This document shows positions 10,991 through 22,079 of a stretch of 64,000 bases of DNA, one piece after another (position 1 is the stretch's first letter; each line of letters starts with the position of its first letter). A program made the position numbers and the translations under genes. Below the pieces are notes generated by a model, which made no database searches, was not told where the DNA came from, and saw nothing but the letters and a program-made list of their open reading frames with translations. The DNA lies in the NCBI GenBank assembly GCA_038277395.1, contig CM076189.1:84991421-85055420 (forward strand), given 5' to 3'. Origin of the DNA: Dryocosmus kuriphilus. Lineage: Eukaryota; Arthropoda; Insecta; Hymenoptera; Cynipidae.

Positions 10991-11619
10991 CACACAGACA
11001 CCGTCGCAAAACCCGTTTTTTTTTTTTTCCGTTAGTCATTTTTGTTATTTTCAGATAATAAAAATTTTGAGTTTTCGTTATTCTAGTAGAAATTCGTCAT
11101 TTCGATATTTTTCGTAGAAATGTTCATTTTCGTTGTTTCTTGTCGAAATTCGAGGTTAAGAAAAATATATAAATTATTAATTAATGTTATGTTTTATATA
11201 ATAGAAATTTAGAATTTAAACATTTTTTGATAATAGAAATTCAGAAATTTCCTTATTTTTCGTAAAACTTCGTTATTTCCGTTATCTTTTTTTTACGTAA
11301 ATTCTTATTTTAGTCATATTGAATAGAAATTCGCATTTTTCGTTAGGTATTTCTTGCTGAACTTGTAATTTTAATTATTTTTTTTTTGTAGTAATTCGTG
11401 ACATCAAAAAAAATATGTAAATTCGTAATTTTCTGAAAAAATTATTAAAGAAATTATTATACAAACAAGGATATAAGGAAAAAAATGCATAAATGAATAT
11501 ATAAACAAACACGGAAATTAATGTCGAAGTAAACAAGGAAATAAATAAGGAAGTTAATAATGAAATAAAAAGGTTAGAATAAGGAAGTCTTCACATCCTT
11601 ATCAGACCTCCTGAGTGAG
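10991..11619. other. Centre of foldback element, no gene seen
   Basis: AT-rich, with many copies of a loose TTTTCGTAGAAATTCGTAATTT-like motif and a short AAGGAAATAAA-type run near 11470-11575. No reading frame with recognisable protein content. If the element was once autonomous, its gene is missing. Confidence 0.5.
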
Positions 11620-12404
11620 AAGAAACAGTTTCTACGACGGTGTTTCTTGTCGTTGTCGTTGTCGGCGCCTGTTACCGCGATAAATTTTGAAAGAATCATC
11701 AGATTGGATTTCGCTTTGGCACATATCTTTAAGGTCCAAAAAGAAAGGACGAGTTCGTTAGCCAACCGCTTCTGATTAACGGCTATGGTTTTATCCATCA
11801 AAAACTGTTTTTTTACAAAATCAGAAGATCCATTTTCCGGTTAAACTATGCGAGACACAAAAAAAAATATTTGAAAGTAAACCTGTTCTTATAAAAAAAT
11901 CTGTGTATTTTGTTTCAACAATTTTTTGATAAAGTACACGGTTTCTGTTTTAATCGAGAAGAGTTATTAAAGATAAAAGACTCTTGTTTTCTGCTAATAC
12001 TCAAAATACGAAAAAAATGATAATGAACAACTTCGTTCACCTCAGAAAAATCTAAAAATTTGCTTCGTATCATTTTTTTGTGAAGACGCATAGTTTTTGA
12101 GTCAAGCGCGAAATATTTCATTAAATATTATGAAATCCAATTTTCAGCTAGACTATGCAAGATTTGAGACGAAATTAAGGAAACGAATTGTTTATGTTGG
12201 AAAAACATACAAATTTTTACATTCTCATCTGAAAAGGGATTAGATTTATGTCAAATTTGACCAACCCAGTTTTTATCAAATCTTCACATTTTTTTTGTAA
12301 GACTCATCGTTTTACTTTTAAGAATCGAAACCACTCATTGTAAAAACTTAGAAAATCACAAAAAATGTTACTAATCGACAATGTGTTTAAAAAAATTAAT
12401 TGTT
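11620..12404. repeat. 154-bp tandem repeats, right inner arm (inverted)
   Basis: This is the reverse complement of the 10220-10990 block, with about four units. The outward-facing blocks recur near 11838, 11990 and 12140. The match is best in the innermost unit (11740-11850 against 10790-10890) and weaker outward. Confidence 0.7.
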
Positions 12405-12687
12405 GAGCGCGAAGCGCGAGTGTCGTGATGAGAATGTATTCCTTAAGGTCGATAGAGCCCTCAGTAAAATAATTGTGTTTCTAATCTTTAAGAAAATACA
12501 AATTTAATAATTTCATTTAAATCAGGTGTTTTGAAAGTTTAACACACAACTAACGAAAACCGAGCACGAAGTGCGAGGACCAAAAACATCCGAGCGCGAA
12601 TCCCGAGGTTCAATTATATCGAAGCTTGAAGCGCGACGACGACCAGATCGCGGGCACTAAGTGCTCAACGAAGTGAGGAGATTTTTA
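12405..12687. repeat. GC-rich mini-hairpin array, right arm of foldback element
   Basis: Contains GAGCGCGAAGCGCGAG, CGAGCACGAAGTGCGAGG, GAGCGCGAATCCCGAGG and related words, each self-complementary, as the inverted partner of 4841-5112. The outer border is placed where the AAAAATCT word, shared with the left end, is found in inverted form. Confidence 0.7.
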
Positions 12688-13610
12688 TGTTTATTTAGAA
12701 AAGGCACGATTATCCAATTCAATTTGGTTAACCTAATTACATAAGAAACTTTCTAAAAAATTTTCTCAATCCTATATTTTTCAAATTTCTAGAAATTTCT
12801 TCTACAAAACTTAAATTTCTTTTTAAAATTTGGTCAGTCCTTATTTAGAAAATACAGTTAAATTTGTTTAAGTTTCTTTCCTTATACATTTCTAAATTCC
12901 AAAAGATCGAAAATATATGCTGCTTATAACCGAAATTTCTAATCCGATTTCGAGACAAGACTTAAAAAATATTTCAATTCAAGAATGGAAAGCTACAAGC
13001 TGAATCGTGAAGGCTTATGAAAATTTTTACAGCAGTATATATTAATTAATAAGTGAAGAAATAAGAAACTTAATAACGAAATGAAGAGAAAGATAAGGAA
13101 ATAAAGAAGCAAAAGAACGAAGATTAAAATAAAAAATGAAAAAGGAAATAAAAAAATAAATATGTATTTATATATATACAGAAATTAATAAAGAAATAAA
13201 CAAGGAAATAGAGAAGGAAATCATTAAAGATATTAGAAACGGCGTTAAAGGTTGCTTAAAAATTTGGGTTATGTATCGATATCAGAAACTTCAAAAATAA
13301 AATAGATGAATAAAGAAAAACAGAAATAAAGAAAGGAAATAGAGAATTAAAGGAAGAAAAGATTTAAAAAATAAGGAAAAGGTAATGAAAGCAATAAGGA
13401 ACAAGTATAGATTAAAAAATAAGGACATCAATAAATAATTACTTGATCTTTCAAGTTTTCTTTCAAATTTAAATGGTTTTTATTAAAATTATTTAATTTC
13501 AAAGAAAATCATATACAAGTATTACATATATTCACCCAAATGCAAAAAGCACCGCGTAAAAGGTTAAAGAAACACTAAACAAATAAATAAAGAATATAAT
13601 ATAACTTAAA
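12688..13610. other. AT-rich, purine-biased low-complexity DNA
   Basis: No gene seen. The part from about 13040 to 13440 consists largely of AAATAAAGAAGGAAAT-like words on the + strand, a degenerate microsatellite. Confidence 0.5.
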
Positions 13611-13629
13611 ACATCGATTAGAGATCATC

Positions 13630-13859
13630 GTGTAAACAAAGATAAGGTGACGCCATGCGCTGGATATGTTTTCGTTCAGTTCCCGCAGGGCAAGCTGACG
13701 TCAAAATAATATAAATGGCGCCGGCCATATGACTTGTGTTTACTCTGTTCATTCTAAGAGGTTTGAATTTGCCCTGTGTAGTGACGACAGCTTGCCCACA
13801 ACGATTCTGATTGGCTGAAGCAACTTTTATGTGCATGGCTTCACCTTATATCCTTACAC
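13630..13859. mobile_element. MITE-like element with about 30-bp inverted termini
   Basis: The left end (13630-13660) and right end (13831-13859) are imperfect inverted repeats built around ATAAGGTGACGCCATGCGC and its reverse form GTGCATGGCTTCACCTTAT. A second inner pair (CAAGCTGACGTCA and TGACGACAGCTTG) adds to the fold. At 230 bp with no gene it resembles a MITE. The superfamily is not assigned because no clean target duplication is visible. Confidence 0.55.
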
Positions 13860-14189
13860 CATGTTTATACTCATTTCTTTTGGGGAAAAGCCAGCTAGGA
13901 CACTGATCAATTTCAAAATCCGTAAAATGTGGGTCTTAGTCACGACTAAGAATAAGTTACCGTGCCTATGACTTACTTCAGCTGTTCTGTTTCTTTTATA
14001 TTTTATAGTAGCTTCGAAAAGCTTGCATACCTAATAAATCTTGTAAAACTGCTTACGTCATTTTAAACTCACTGGTAAGAATTGGAGGTCAGCGATCCTC
14101 AAATAATCAAGTCGACGTCAAAATAGCCAAGAGTTCCATAAATGTGTTATTATACGATTGTTGATGGGTTCCGTTTGTCTTTGTAATTT

Positions 14190-15334
14190 TGTTTCATGTA
14201 CCATCATCATGCGGAAGCGGGATTACCTCACACACACGGCGCAAATATAGGGTAAGCGACACACCTGGATGGAGTTCGGTTTGTCGGGACGACAACATCG
14301 TGGGACTGGCTCCGACGTATACAGATGGAAGAGAGTCCAGTGAGCACAAGAATGTTGGGTTCAAAGAAGAAAGTCTGCATTTTTTCAATGCTACTACGAC
14401 ATGTATAAACACTGGTGGCAGACCGTTCAGGCAGGACTTCGTAACAGAGCGGATTGTGCCGACTCTAAACATGGCGACTCTAATGTTGGGAACTTTAGTT
14501 CGGCTATGTCGGGGTTAGGGCGTGCATGGCACGAAACTCGATCTTCCAGCCCTGACACTAGATAGTAACCTCAAATATTGTGCTTGTGCGTGGCGTACGC
14601 GAGGCCTTCGGCAGATATGGTCATGCGGGCACTGCGCGGTTCCACACACTTAGTGCCTCGGGCCGAAAGAACCTTGTATTCGTGGCTACTTCTTCTTCTG
14701 CTCTTGGTGAACAGGAAGGGCTGTGAATTTTAGTTAGTGTCTTGACTCTCGCTGGACGTACATCCTGGGCTCGGAAGGAGCAATCCTTAATGAAACAAAG
14801 ATTAATAAAGGGAACCATAAGGAACACTACACCATGTCTGGACGCGGGTTAATGTGGGGATGAAGGACGATGACAGGTGGGTCACCTGTTTAACTCAACT
14901 TCTCTCATTTTAAGTTGGCCCTTCAGAAAACTTGCGAAAAGTGTCAAAGTTGTAATGGCGATCAGGGACGACACGGTCTCTCGTATCATTTAAAAAATTG
15001 TAAATTCGGGAACATTGGTCCCTCTTGGTGTAAAGTATATTGAGACTTGAATAAAATATATGATGCTGAGTGTCAAATAATAAAGTGTTTTTGTGCCATC
15101 CTTCAACAGCGTCACTACTTACCTCTAGCCTCTATCAAATAGGTGGGGCTGATCGGGGATTAACATCAATCTAATAAAGTCTCTTGGTTTGGTGTCTTTC
15201 GTGAAACTATCTGGCGCCCTTGAGGCAATTATTCTCTTAAAAAGTAATGGCTGTAAACTAAGAAATCTTAAATAATAGAATAAAAAGGGTAAAGAGCAAA
15301 GATGCAATTATAATGTGTGTGTGTGTGTGTGTGT
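14190..15334 (+). repeat. LTR-like interspersed repeat, copy 1
   Basis: This stretch is homologous to 19116-20085. Shared blocks include ACAACATCGTGGGA, TTGGCCCTTCA, TTGGTCCC and, near the right end (15205-15225), CTATCTGGCGCCCTT. A TGGCGCC word following the end of a 1-kb repeat is what a retroviral primer-binding site next to an LTR looks like, so these may be LTRs plus a bit of leader. No pol gene was found. The copy ends in a (TG)n microsatellite at 15314-15334. Open stretches here (for example 14189-14518) show no known protein signature. Confidence 0.5.
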
Positions 15335-15600
15335 TAAAGGCAAAGTTTATAATCCAGCATTTTATAAAATGCCTACGGTGACTAGGCAGAGTATCAAATA
15401 AATTTATATTACACTTTTTGGCTAGGCATTATATAGAATGATGAAAGAGCTTTATTCGAAATGTATCATTCAAGAAATGAAACCTCTATTTCGTTTGTAT
15501 CTATATTCTCTAGTCATTTTGTGGCGGACAGTTAAACTCGACGCCTCAATGTAATTCACAGAAAGTTCTACAGTGTTCACATCGTGCTTCCATGTAAATG

Positions 15601-17560
15601 ATGGCAAGAGAAAGAAAAGATACAATGAAGGTGAGTTTTGAAGAGGAAACTGAAAGCGACTACAAGAAAACGAACAGCTTTTGTTTAAGTGATGACGAAA
15701 TTTCTTAATTGATTCAAGAAGCTAAATTTGTGTTATTGGTTGCTTGGAAGTTATGACGATATAAATATTCAAGGAACTGAAAAATTAACAGCACCAGTAA
15801 AAAATGAAATTTCGAAAAGAACAGAAGAAGTTACTGCCCAATTGATTCACATATTCCTTTTGTTTGTGGCGTCTTGCATTCTTCAGAGCTATAATGGAAG
15901 GGAGTTCAGCGAAGCAATGAACGAATAAAACATAAATTTGGGTTAAATATAAATATATTCATATACTTTAAATCACAGGTCAAAGTAAAAGTCATTCTTA
16001 TTACGTATATTAGAAAGAAGTTTTAATGCTTTCGGACTAATCACGAAAGGAGTGGGGACGGAACAATTCCTGGTCCTCCATGCCGCCGACCCGAGCCAAT
16101 TCTATAGCTAACCGTCTCAGGAGTCATCTTTCTTTGGCTAACCAGCCCTCGAAACGGTTTCTGGCTACCCTGCCCACCATATCGCACAATACCTTGCGGG
16201 GAACGCATTTCAACTTGACAATAGCGATCCTGTAGTTGATCACCAGGACATCGCCATGACCCCATATTTTCCGGCGAACGTACTACTTCATTCTCGATGA
16301 AATCGCGAGATTTTTCCATTGCCTGGGGCAGCAGGTCTGCTACACTCCGTGTAAGTTTATGAATAAACGAGTAAACGACCCTTAACACAACTTTGTAATT
16401 CAATCTTTGACTTCACTCAACCTCTCGGCGTCCAATTCCTTTTCCGAACCTCAGTTTCATCCTATCACAATATATTAAAATAAAGGTCAAAAAATCAACT
16501 TTACGCATTGGTATACATTTAATTTCAGACTTTGTTGCCTACTTTCAATATAATTCATGGCAAATCACGGCATAGTCAAAGTCAAGGTAGTGTAGAATGA
16601 GCGAACCAAGATATTCAAATATGTCGACAACATGGATGCAAGACAACATGTGCAGCAGGTGGTGTGTTGAACCTAAGTTTGTATAAAGCACGACGAATAG
16701 AGTTTCACACAGTGGAATAAAAGAGAATACCCTATAAAGCAATGGTCGGATGTGCTCTTCAGGTTGGATTAGAGTCAATGAATTTGCCACGTGAAGTGGT
16801 TCATACGAAAGTTAGAGAAGAAAATCTTGACGATATCGATGCCATAAGTAAGGAAGCTGATCAATCTTTATCACCTGTAAATAGTGTAAATATAAACACA
16901 GATATAAATAATGTAAATATTAGTTTGTCGTGTATTAATTGTAATGAAACTTGCGTATAAAGTACTACGTGTATGCTTTGCAATTAACCTTTACAAAATT
17001 TGTGTTCAAAGTTTAGTAAGTTTAATGTGTTATGTATATTATATTTTCAGAAGAAAAACGTAGAGAAAGGCAGATGAATGCTGCTTAAAAAAGGAAACTA
17101 AATGAATTAAAGTAATATCAGATAAGAAGCATTGTGAAATATCCGTAGGATCGACCGTACTAGTACCTGTAACCGATATTGACAGAGGTAAAGGAGACTC
17201 AAGTAGTTTATTAGCTGTGGTTGTAAACAATACTGATGGCGGTTTCTGTAATCTAGGAATGCGTAATGGAAAACTTAAGAAATTATATGCCCAGTCGCAA
17301 TTTACTGCATGCGATGAAAAGCTAATCCCAATAAGAGAAGTTCAAGATATAGAGTGCTATTTTAGAACTGTTGTGGTTAAGGAAAGTAATGGTACTGGAT
17401 AAGGTATTCAAAAAATGTTCATGTAAAACGAAATGTCGATAAAAATGTGTGCTTGTTCAAAAAATAATCGATTATGAAATTCAAGATGTCATAACAGTAT
17501 AGCATGTTGTGACAAATAATTTAGGTTTAAATAGGTTTGCAAGTAATTACTAGAACTAGA
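15601..17560 (+). pseudogene. KRBA2-type integrase (transposon-derived) pseudogene
   Basis: The + strand carries fragments of the integrase-core protein annotated in insects as KRAB-A domain-containing protein 2-like. They are SKRTEEVTAQLIHIFLLFVA and CILQSYNGREFSEA (15800-15925), HGKSRHSQSQGSVE then a stop and ANQDI (16555-16610), and YKAMVGCALQVGLESMNLPR (16735-16800). The C-terminal part follows (DGGFCNLGMRNGKLKKLYAQ, 17235; then SKCSCKTKC-like residues to about 17560). The second catalytic Asp (usually in LQSDNGREF) is replaced by Tyr. About 590 bp of unrelated DNA (roughly 15936-16525) separates two core motifs that should be about 25 residues apart. Whether the protein is an autonomous transposase or a domesticated family is not settled by the sequence. 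Confidence 0.75.
15936..16525. other. Insertion within the integrase pseudogene, with an unrecognised ORF
   Basis: This segment interrupts the integrase core. On its minus strand, 16041-16403 is open for 120 residues (begins MNYKVVLRVVYSFIHK, includes RSPENMGSWRCPGDQLQDRY). The composition is richer in Arg/Gly/Pro than its surroundings. I do not recognise it. Its right edge on the + strand ends in TTTAATTTCAG, which looks like a splice acceptor, so an intron-like origin cannot be excluded. Confidence 0.35.
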
Positions 17561-18100
17561 AATTAATTAGACTCTAATAGAAAAATGATCAGTTTTTATG
17601 ATTGTAGGTTGTTTTATTGCCAAAAGAATGACCATAACATAGCTATGTGTTAAAAATCCATATTGTGACATGAAAATGGTTTTATTCTTCTATTAGAGCA
17701 GCTGTTATTAATTGTAGTATAGATTATATTTCTATTTAATGTATACTTTTCTGCTGATTTATACCAATTCATTTTTTATGTAACTAACATTATTCAGTAT
17801 AAATTTATAAATGTTTTCTTTTTTGATGTGTGCCACTGTTTCCTTTTAGTAGAGTGCTTAGTGTCAGAGTATGAAAAATTGAGCATATTATTATACACTT
17901 CACCTAAGAAGCGCTCGTCTTTCCATAGAACGACTAGTGAAATTGTATAAAAGTCAGTACTTTTTATACTCTGACTCAAATGGCCAGACATTCTATGTAA
18001 TGCCTGGATTTCGTAGCTTGCCTGTAACATATGTTTATATATATGTACAGACAGCAATTAATAAAGAAAAATGTTTCTCTAAGAAAAAGTAGCCCTCGTT
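17561..18100. other. Unassigned stretch
   Basis: A minus-strand reading frame at 17794-18057 (87 codons; includes ALHRMSGHLSQSIKSTDF) is open, but no domain is recognised and its A/T-rich codons give it little weight. It may be the 3' end of the integrase transposon. Confidence 0.25.
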
Positions 18101-19115
18101 AACTTTTAATCAAATTTTAACCTAATTTTTTTAGATTTCCAAGATAATAAGTTATTTTTTAGTGTCTCCGTGGATAATATCTGTAATGATGGTTTTTAAA
18201 AACTTCAAGGGAATTCAGAAGATTTCGAAGCATTTAAAAAAAATTAAAGTTAAATTTTTAAAAAATCCAACTAATTCACAAGGAGCTAAAATAATTTCAA
18301 AGGTTAGCAAATGATTTTAACCGATTTAGAAAATTTAAAGGTATTTAAAAAAATTCCAACCAAATTCAAGAGATTACCAAAATTTCGAAGAGTTTCACAA
18401 GTTTTGAAGAATTTCGTTCGATTTCGAAGGATATTATTAACTTTAAGGGACTTCAGTGGATTTCAAGATACTTAGAGGTTATAAAGGACTTCAAATAATT
18501 TCACAAAATTTAAGAAACCCGACAGAGATTCGAAGATTTCAAGGGATTCCAAGGTATTCAGAAGATTTCAAGATCTTTAACGATTTTTAATGATTTTAAA
18601 TGCTTAAGGAGATTTCAAATAGTTTTGAGACATATAGGTATCTTATAGGATTTCTAACATTTCAACGGATTTTATAGGTTCTCCAAAGATTAAAAAAATT
18701 CCAAGGGATTTTCCAAGTTCCAAGGTACATGAAGAAATTATAGAAATTTCACATGTTTTAAAGGATATCGTGTTCCATGCTTATTATTAATCTTGAGAGA
18801 TCTAAGAAGATATAAGAGGCTTTCAGTATATCTCATGGTCTGTAGGTGTTGCAAGGCATTTCAGATAATTTCAGAAAATTGAAAGACCTCCAAGAACTTG
18901 AAAGGTTTTAAGGCATTTCAAGTGAGTTTGCAAGATTAAGGGATTTTATAGGATCCACCCATATTTTAAAGATTCAAAGGGGTATTCCAAGTTCCAAGAA
19001 TTGTAAAGAAAGTACACAAATTTCACGATTTATGAAGGATATAATAGAATTTCCTAAGGATATTATTAATTTTAGCGGATCTCAGTAGATTTCAAAGGAT
19101 TTTAAGGTACCTACG
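18101..19115. repeat. Degenerate TTTCAAGGGATTT-type repeat field
   Basis: About 1 kb of loosely repeated 10-14 bp words (TTCAAAGGATTT, TTTCAAGG, AAGGAATT) with no fixed period. The same composition, in the same orientation, is at 22080-22570, and the complementary orientation is at 25255-26600. Confidence 0.6.
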
Positions 19116-20085
19116 GTACATACGGAGACGTCACAACATCGTGGGATTAATTCCGGCATATATAAGTGGAAGTGATTCCAGCTTATTCAAGAATGCTGGA
19201 GTTACAAGAAGAATGTCTACTTCTAGACGTTGCTGTTGTGGCAGCTGGAAGCAATGATGACGGGCAGTTCAGGAAGGATCTCAGTCTTCGATCGGCCTGT
19301 GTCAAGCCTAGTTCATGCAGAGCGCAGTACTTGACCGTCCCGCTTGGACCCTACCTAGGGGATTTACGTACACTTGCGCGTCTACGTGCGTGCTGCCGTC
19401 GATTCCGACGGTCATGTGTACGACACTTATTTGACCCCCTTGGCAGTGCGCGACGACCACACCTCGTTTTTACTAATTTCCTGCCCAACTGCTCTGGTAG
19501 AGGACAGGAAGGCTTGTCACAATTATTACTGCCTTGAAGCTGATGTGTTGTGTGTACGCAGACTATCTTAAAGCAAGAGTTGTATCATTTTCTTTTATAA
19601 AAGGCCAGGATGTCAGGACCGGGTTAATGGAGAGGTGAATGGCGACTGCCAGCTTTGTCCCCAATATAAATCTCGATTTCTCTCGTGTTATCTTGGCCCT
19701 TCAAGCGTAAATTGCGAAAAGTATTGATTTGTGTTGGCTGTCGGAACGTGCCAGTCGTCCGTACTATCTAAAGAATAACCAAGTTGGGAATATTGGTCCC
19801 AGTTAATTTAACGTGCTCTCATTGTTTAAATAAAATTTTTGGTATTAAGTTTTAGAACATTGAAATCTTTGTGATTCACACTTCAAAAGCGTCCCTCCTT
19901 ACCCCGTCCCATCTAACGCGAATATGGGGCTGGTTTCGGGACTTAAAAATTAAAGTTCATGTTTTGCGGTTTTTCCGAACTATTTGGCGCCCTTCAGGTA
20001 AACTTTATGAGCAAAAAAATTGTAGAATAATGGTGTTAGATTAAGAATCACGATAATATCAAAAAGGCCGTTATAATATATGTGG
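19116..20085 (+). repeat. LTR-like interspersed repeat, copy 2
   Basis: This is the diverged partner of 14190-15334, truncated at its left end relative to copy 1. It ends with CTATTTGGCGCCCTTCAGG (19980-20000), matching the putative primer-binding-site word in copy 1. An open stretch at 19166-19537 has no known signature. Confidence 0.5.
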
Positions 20086-20465
20086 GACGTTCCACGTCCA
20101 CCGGATCAGCGCTATGCCCAAAATTTGGGGTAACTAAAAAAATCCACCAATGGCTCATTTCAAAGCTTAGGGCGTCTGCTTTCAAATGCTGGGTGCGCCT
20201 TTGCAAAATCCCATATGGCGACTCCAATATAGCGCCTAATATCTCTCCCTTTCTGTGAAAAAATACTTTAAGAGGCAGCTAAATTGAAATTTAGTACATA
20301 TTTGAAGTGCAATATTAGCATTTCGACGTATTTTGACCTCCTAAATACGAATCCGGTGTTAATACTTAGACGTAGCATCACATATTCTTCCTAACCTCAA
20401 AAAAAAAGAATTTTTTTTCATAGATGGCTTGACCAATTTTAATGAGGAAAAAATATATTATCTGT
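20086..20465. other. Unassigned stretch left of the second foldback element
   Basis: No gene seen. It starts with the near-palindrome GTGGGACGTTCCAC and could be an outer, one-sided part of the neighbouring inverted-repeat element. Confidence 0.3.
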
Positions 20466-21805
20466 CCGAATAAAAAGATTTCTAAAAAAACTTCAAAAAA
20501 TTTTTGGACGAAAATAACGGGTATTAAAATTTTTTTTAATTATTCAAAATTTTTTTTTGAGGTTATGTTAAATAGTGACACCCACCATTTTTTTTCACAA
20601 ATATTTCTTTAGATGTCTTCTTCAACATATATTTTTGTCAAGTTTTTTGAAGTGGTGCAACATAGAAAAATAAAATAAAAATTGTACGCGGGACACTGCG
20701 CAAATGTGCACCTTTATGGTATACTGTACTGGCCGGCTATTTTTTTGGAAACAACCCTCTTTTATATTTTTTTCATAAGCAACGGAGATAATTTCTTGTT
20801 TTTCATCGAATGTTTCGAGTTAAGTCGGTTCTTGGTAACAACCAATAGCGAAGCTTTTTTTCTAAAGTAACAGTGCATTCCTTGGCTGCACCTAGAGCAT
20901 CGAGGTTTGCTGCTGCGATATTATTTAATGCGTGTGAGCGGCGTATCAGAAGACACAATCCTTTTTGGGATAGTCAAAAAGTACCCAGTATTGTGAGAGG
21001 CAAGGCGACTCACAGTCAAAAAGCACCCCGTATTGTAAGAGGCGAGGGGACTCACATTCAAAAAGCACTCCGTATTGTGAGAGGCAAGGGGACTCACATT
21101 CAAAAAGCACCCCGTATTGTGAGATGCAAGGGACTCACAGTCAAAAATCACCCCGTATTGTGCGAGACGAGGGGACTCACAGTCAAAAAACAACCCGTAT
21201 TGTGAGAGGCGAGGGGACTCACATTCAGAAAGCACTCCGTATTGTGAGAGGCAAGGGGACTCACAGTCAAAAAGCACCCCGTATTGTGAGAGGCGAGGGG
21301 ACTCACATTCAAAAAGCACCCCGTGTTGTGAGGGGCAAGGGGACTCACAGTCAAAGAGCACCCCGTATTGTGAGAGGCGAGGGGACTCTCGATCAAAAAG
21401 TAACCCGTATTGTGAGAGACGAGGAAAAATGTATTGTTTATAATTAGGTATAAACTTTATAAGTTCTAGGTTTTCCAACAACGTTGCTGATGAAAAAATG
21501 GTGAAGAAGGGTTGTTTCTAAAAAAATAGCCGGACAGTACAGAATAGCATAAAGGTAAACAGTTGCACAGTGTCCCGAGTACGATTTTTATTTCTTTCCA
21601 CTATGTGGCACCACTTCAAAAAATTTGACACAAATATATTTTAAAGAAGACATCTAAAGAAATAGTTATGAAAAAAACGGTGGGCGTCACTATTTAACAT
21701 AAATTCAAAAAATATTTTTTTTAAATTCAAAAATTCTTTAAGATCGGTTATTTTCGTCGAAAAATTTTTTCAAATTTTTTCAGAAATCTTTTTATCAAGC
21801 CAGAC
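20466..21805. mobile_element. Foldback element with about 320-bp inverted arms and a minisatellite core
   Basis: 20466-20785 and 21490-21805 are inverted repeats (roughly 85% by eye). They share blocks such as GTTAAATAGTGAC, TTTCTTTAGATGTCTTC, TTTTTTGAAGTGGTGC and GCTATTTTTTT. Between the arms lie a short unique stretch and an 11-unit, 42-bp tandem array. No transposase is present. Confidence 0.7.
20973..21424. repeat. 42-bp minisatellite, 11 units
   Basis: Each unit reads, in two halves, GTCAAAAAGCACCCCGTATTG then TGAGAGGCGAGGGGACTCACA. One unit is 41 bp (loss of one G near 21131). Because 42 is divisible by three, the array stays open on both strands: + as 14-residue repeats containing IVRGEGTHSQKAPR, - as repeats containing GVLFDCESPRLSQY. 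In the second half, units alternate between a CAGTC/GGCGAGG form and a CATTC/GGCAAGG form, i.e. an 84-bp higher-order unit. The reading frames are best explained as a by-product of the repeat period. Confidence 0.85.
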
Positions 21806-22079
21806 ATAAAAAGGCATTTTTGTGAAACTTGTATACAACATAACATTCACAAATGTAATGTATTTGCAAGTCGCTGCTTCAAACGCAAAAAAAAAGCAAT
21901 AAATATTTGTTTACATTCTCACGTCCTTGAAATAATTTTTTCACAACTGAAATGTTTAAATATTGCTGTCTCATTATTAAAACCCTGAATTGATAATTAT
22001 AGCCTCAAAGACTTTTACTACATCATATTTAGAAAGAAAATTTTACGGAAAAGTTACAAATATATAGATTTATTTAATG
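21806..22079. other. AT-rich stretch, no gene seen
   Basis: No reading frame or repeat structure beyond simple A/T runs was recognised. Confidence 0.4.

Larger units (their letters stand above)
4833..12687. mobile_element. Foldback-type element with long composite inverted repeats, split by a DIRS insertion
   Basis: Removing 5113-10204 leaves an element of about 2.8 kb with two long inverted arms. Each arm, from the outside in, holds a field of GC-rich mini-hairpins (4841-5112 left, 12405-12680 right) and then about four tandem units of 154 bp (10220-10990 left, 11620-12400 right, inverted). The left outer block at 5041-5112 matches the reverse complement of 12407-12480 almost base for base. 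The sequence resuming at 10205 continues the homology seen at the equivalent point of the right arm (shared ACATTGT and GTGATT blocks). No transposase gene was seen in the remaining centre (10991-11620). This architecture, inverted repeats built from tandem subrepeats, resembles Drosophila FB elements. Confidence 0.7.

Noticed and set aside
14189..14518. 109-codon + strand frame as a gene
   Set aside because: It is within an LTR-like repeat with a second copy at 19.1 kb, where the frame is not kept; no motif.
20921..21481. 186-codon minus-strand frame in the 42-bp array as a repeat-protein gene
   Set aside because: The period is a multiple of three, so open frames are expected on both strands; there is no signal peptide, splice context or flanking coding sequence.
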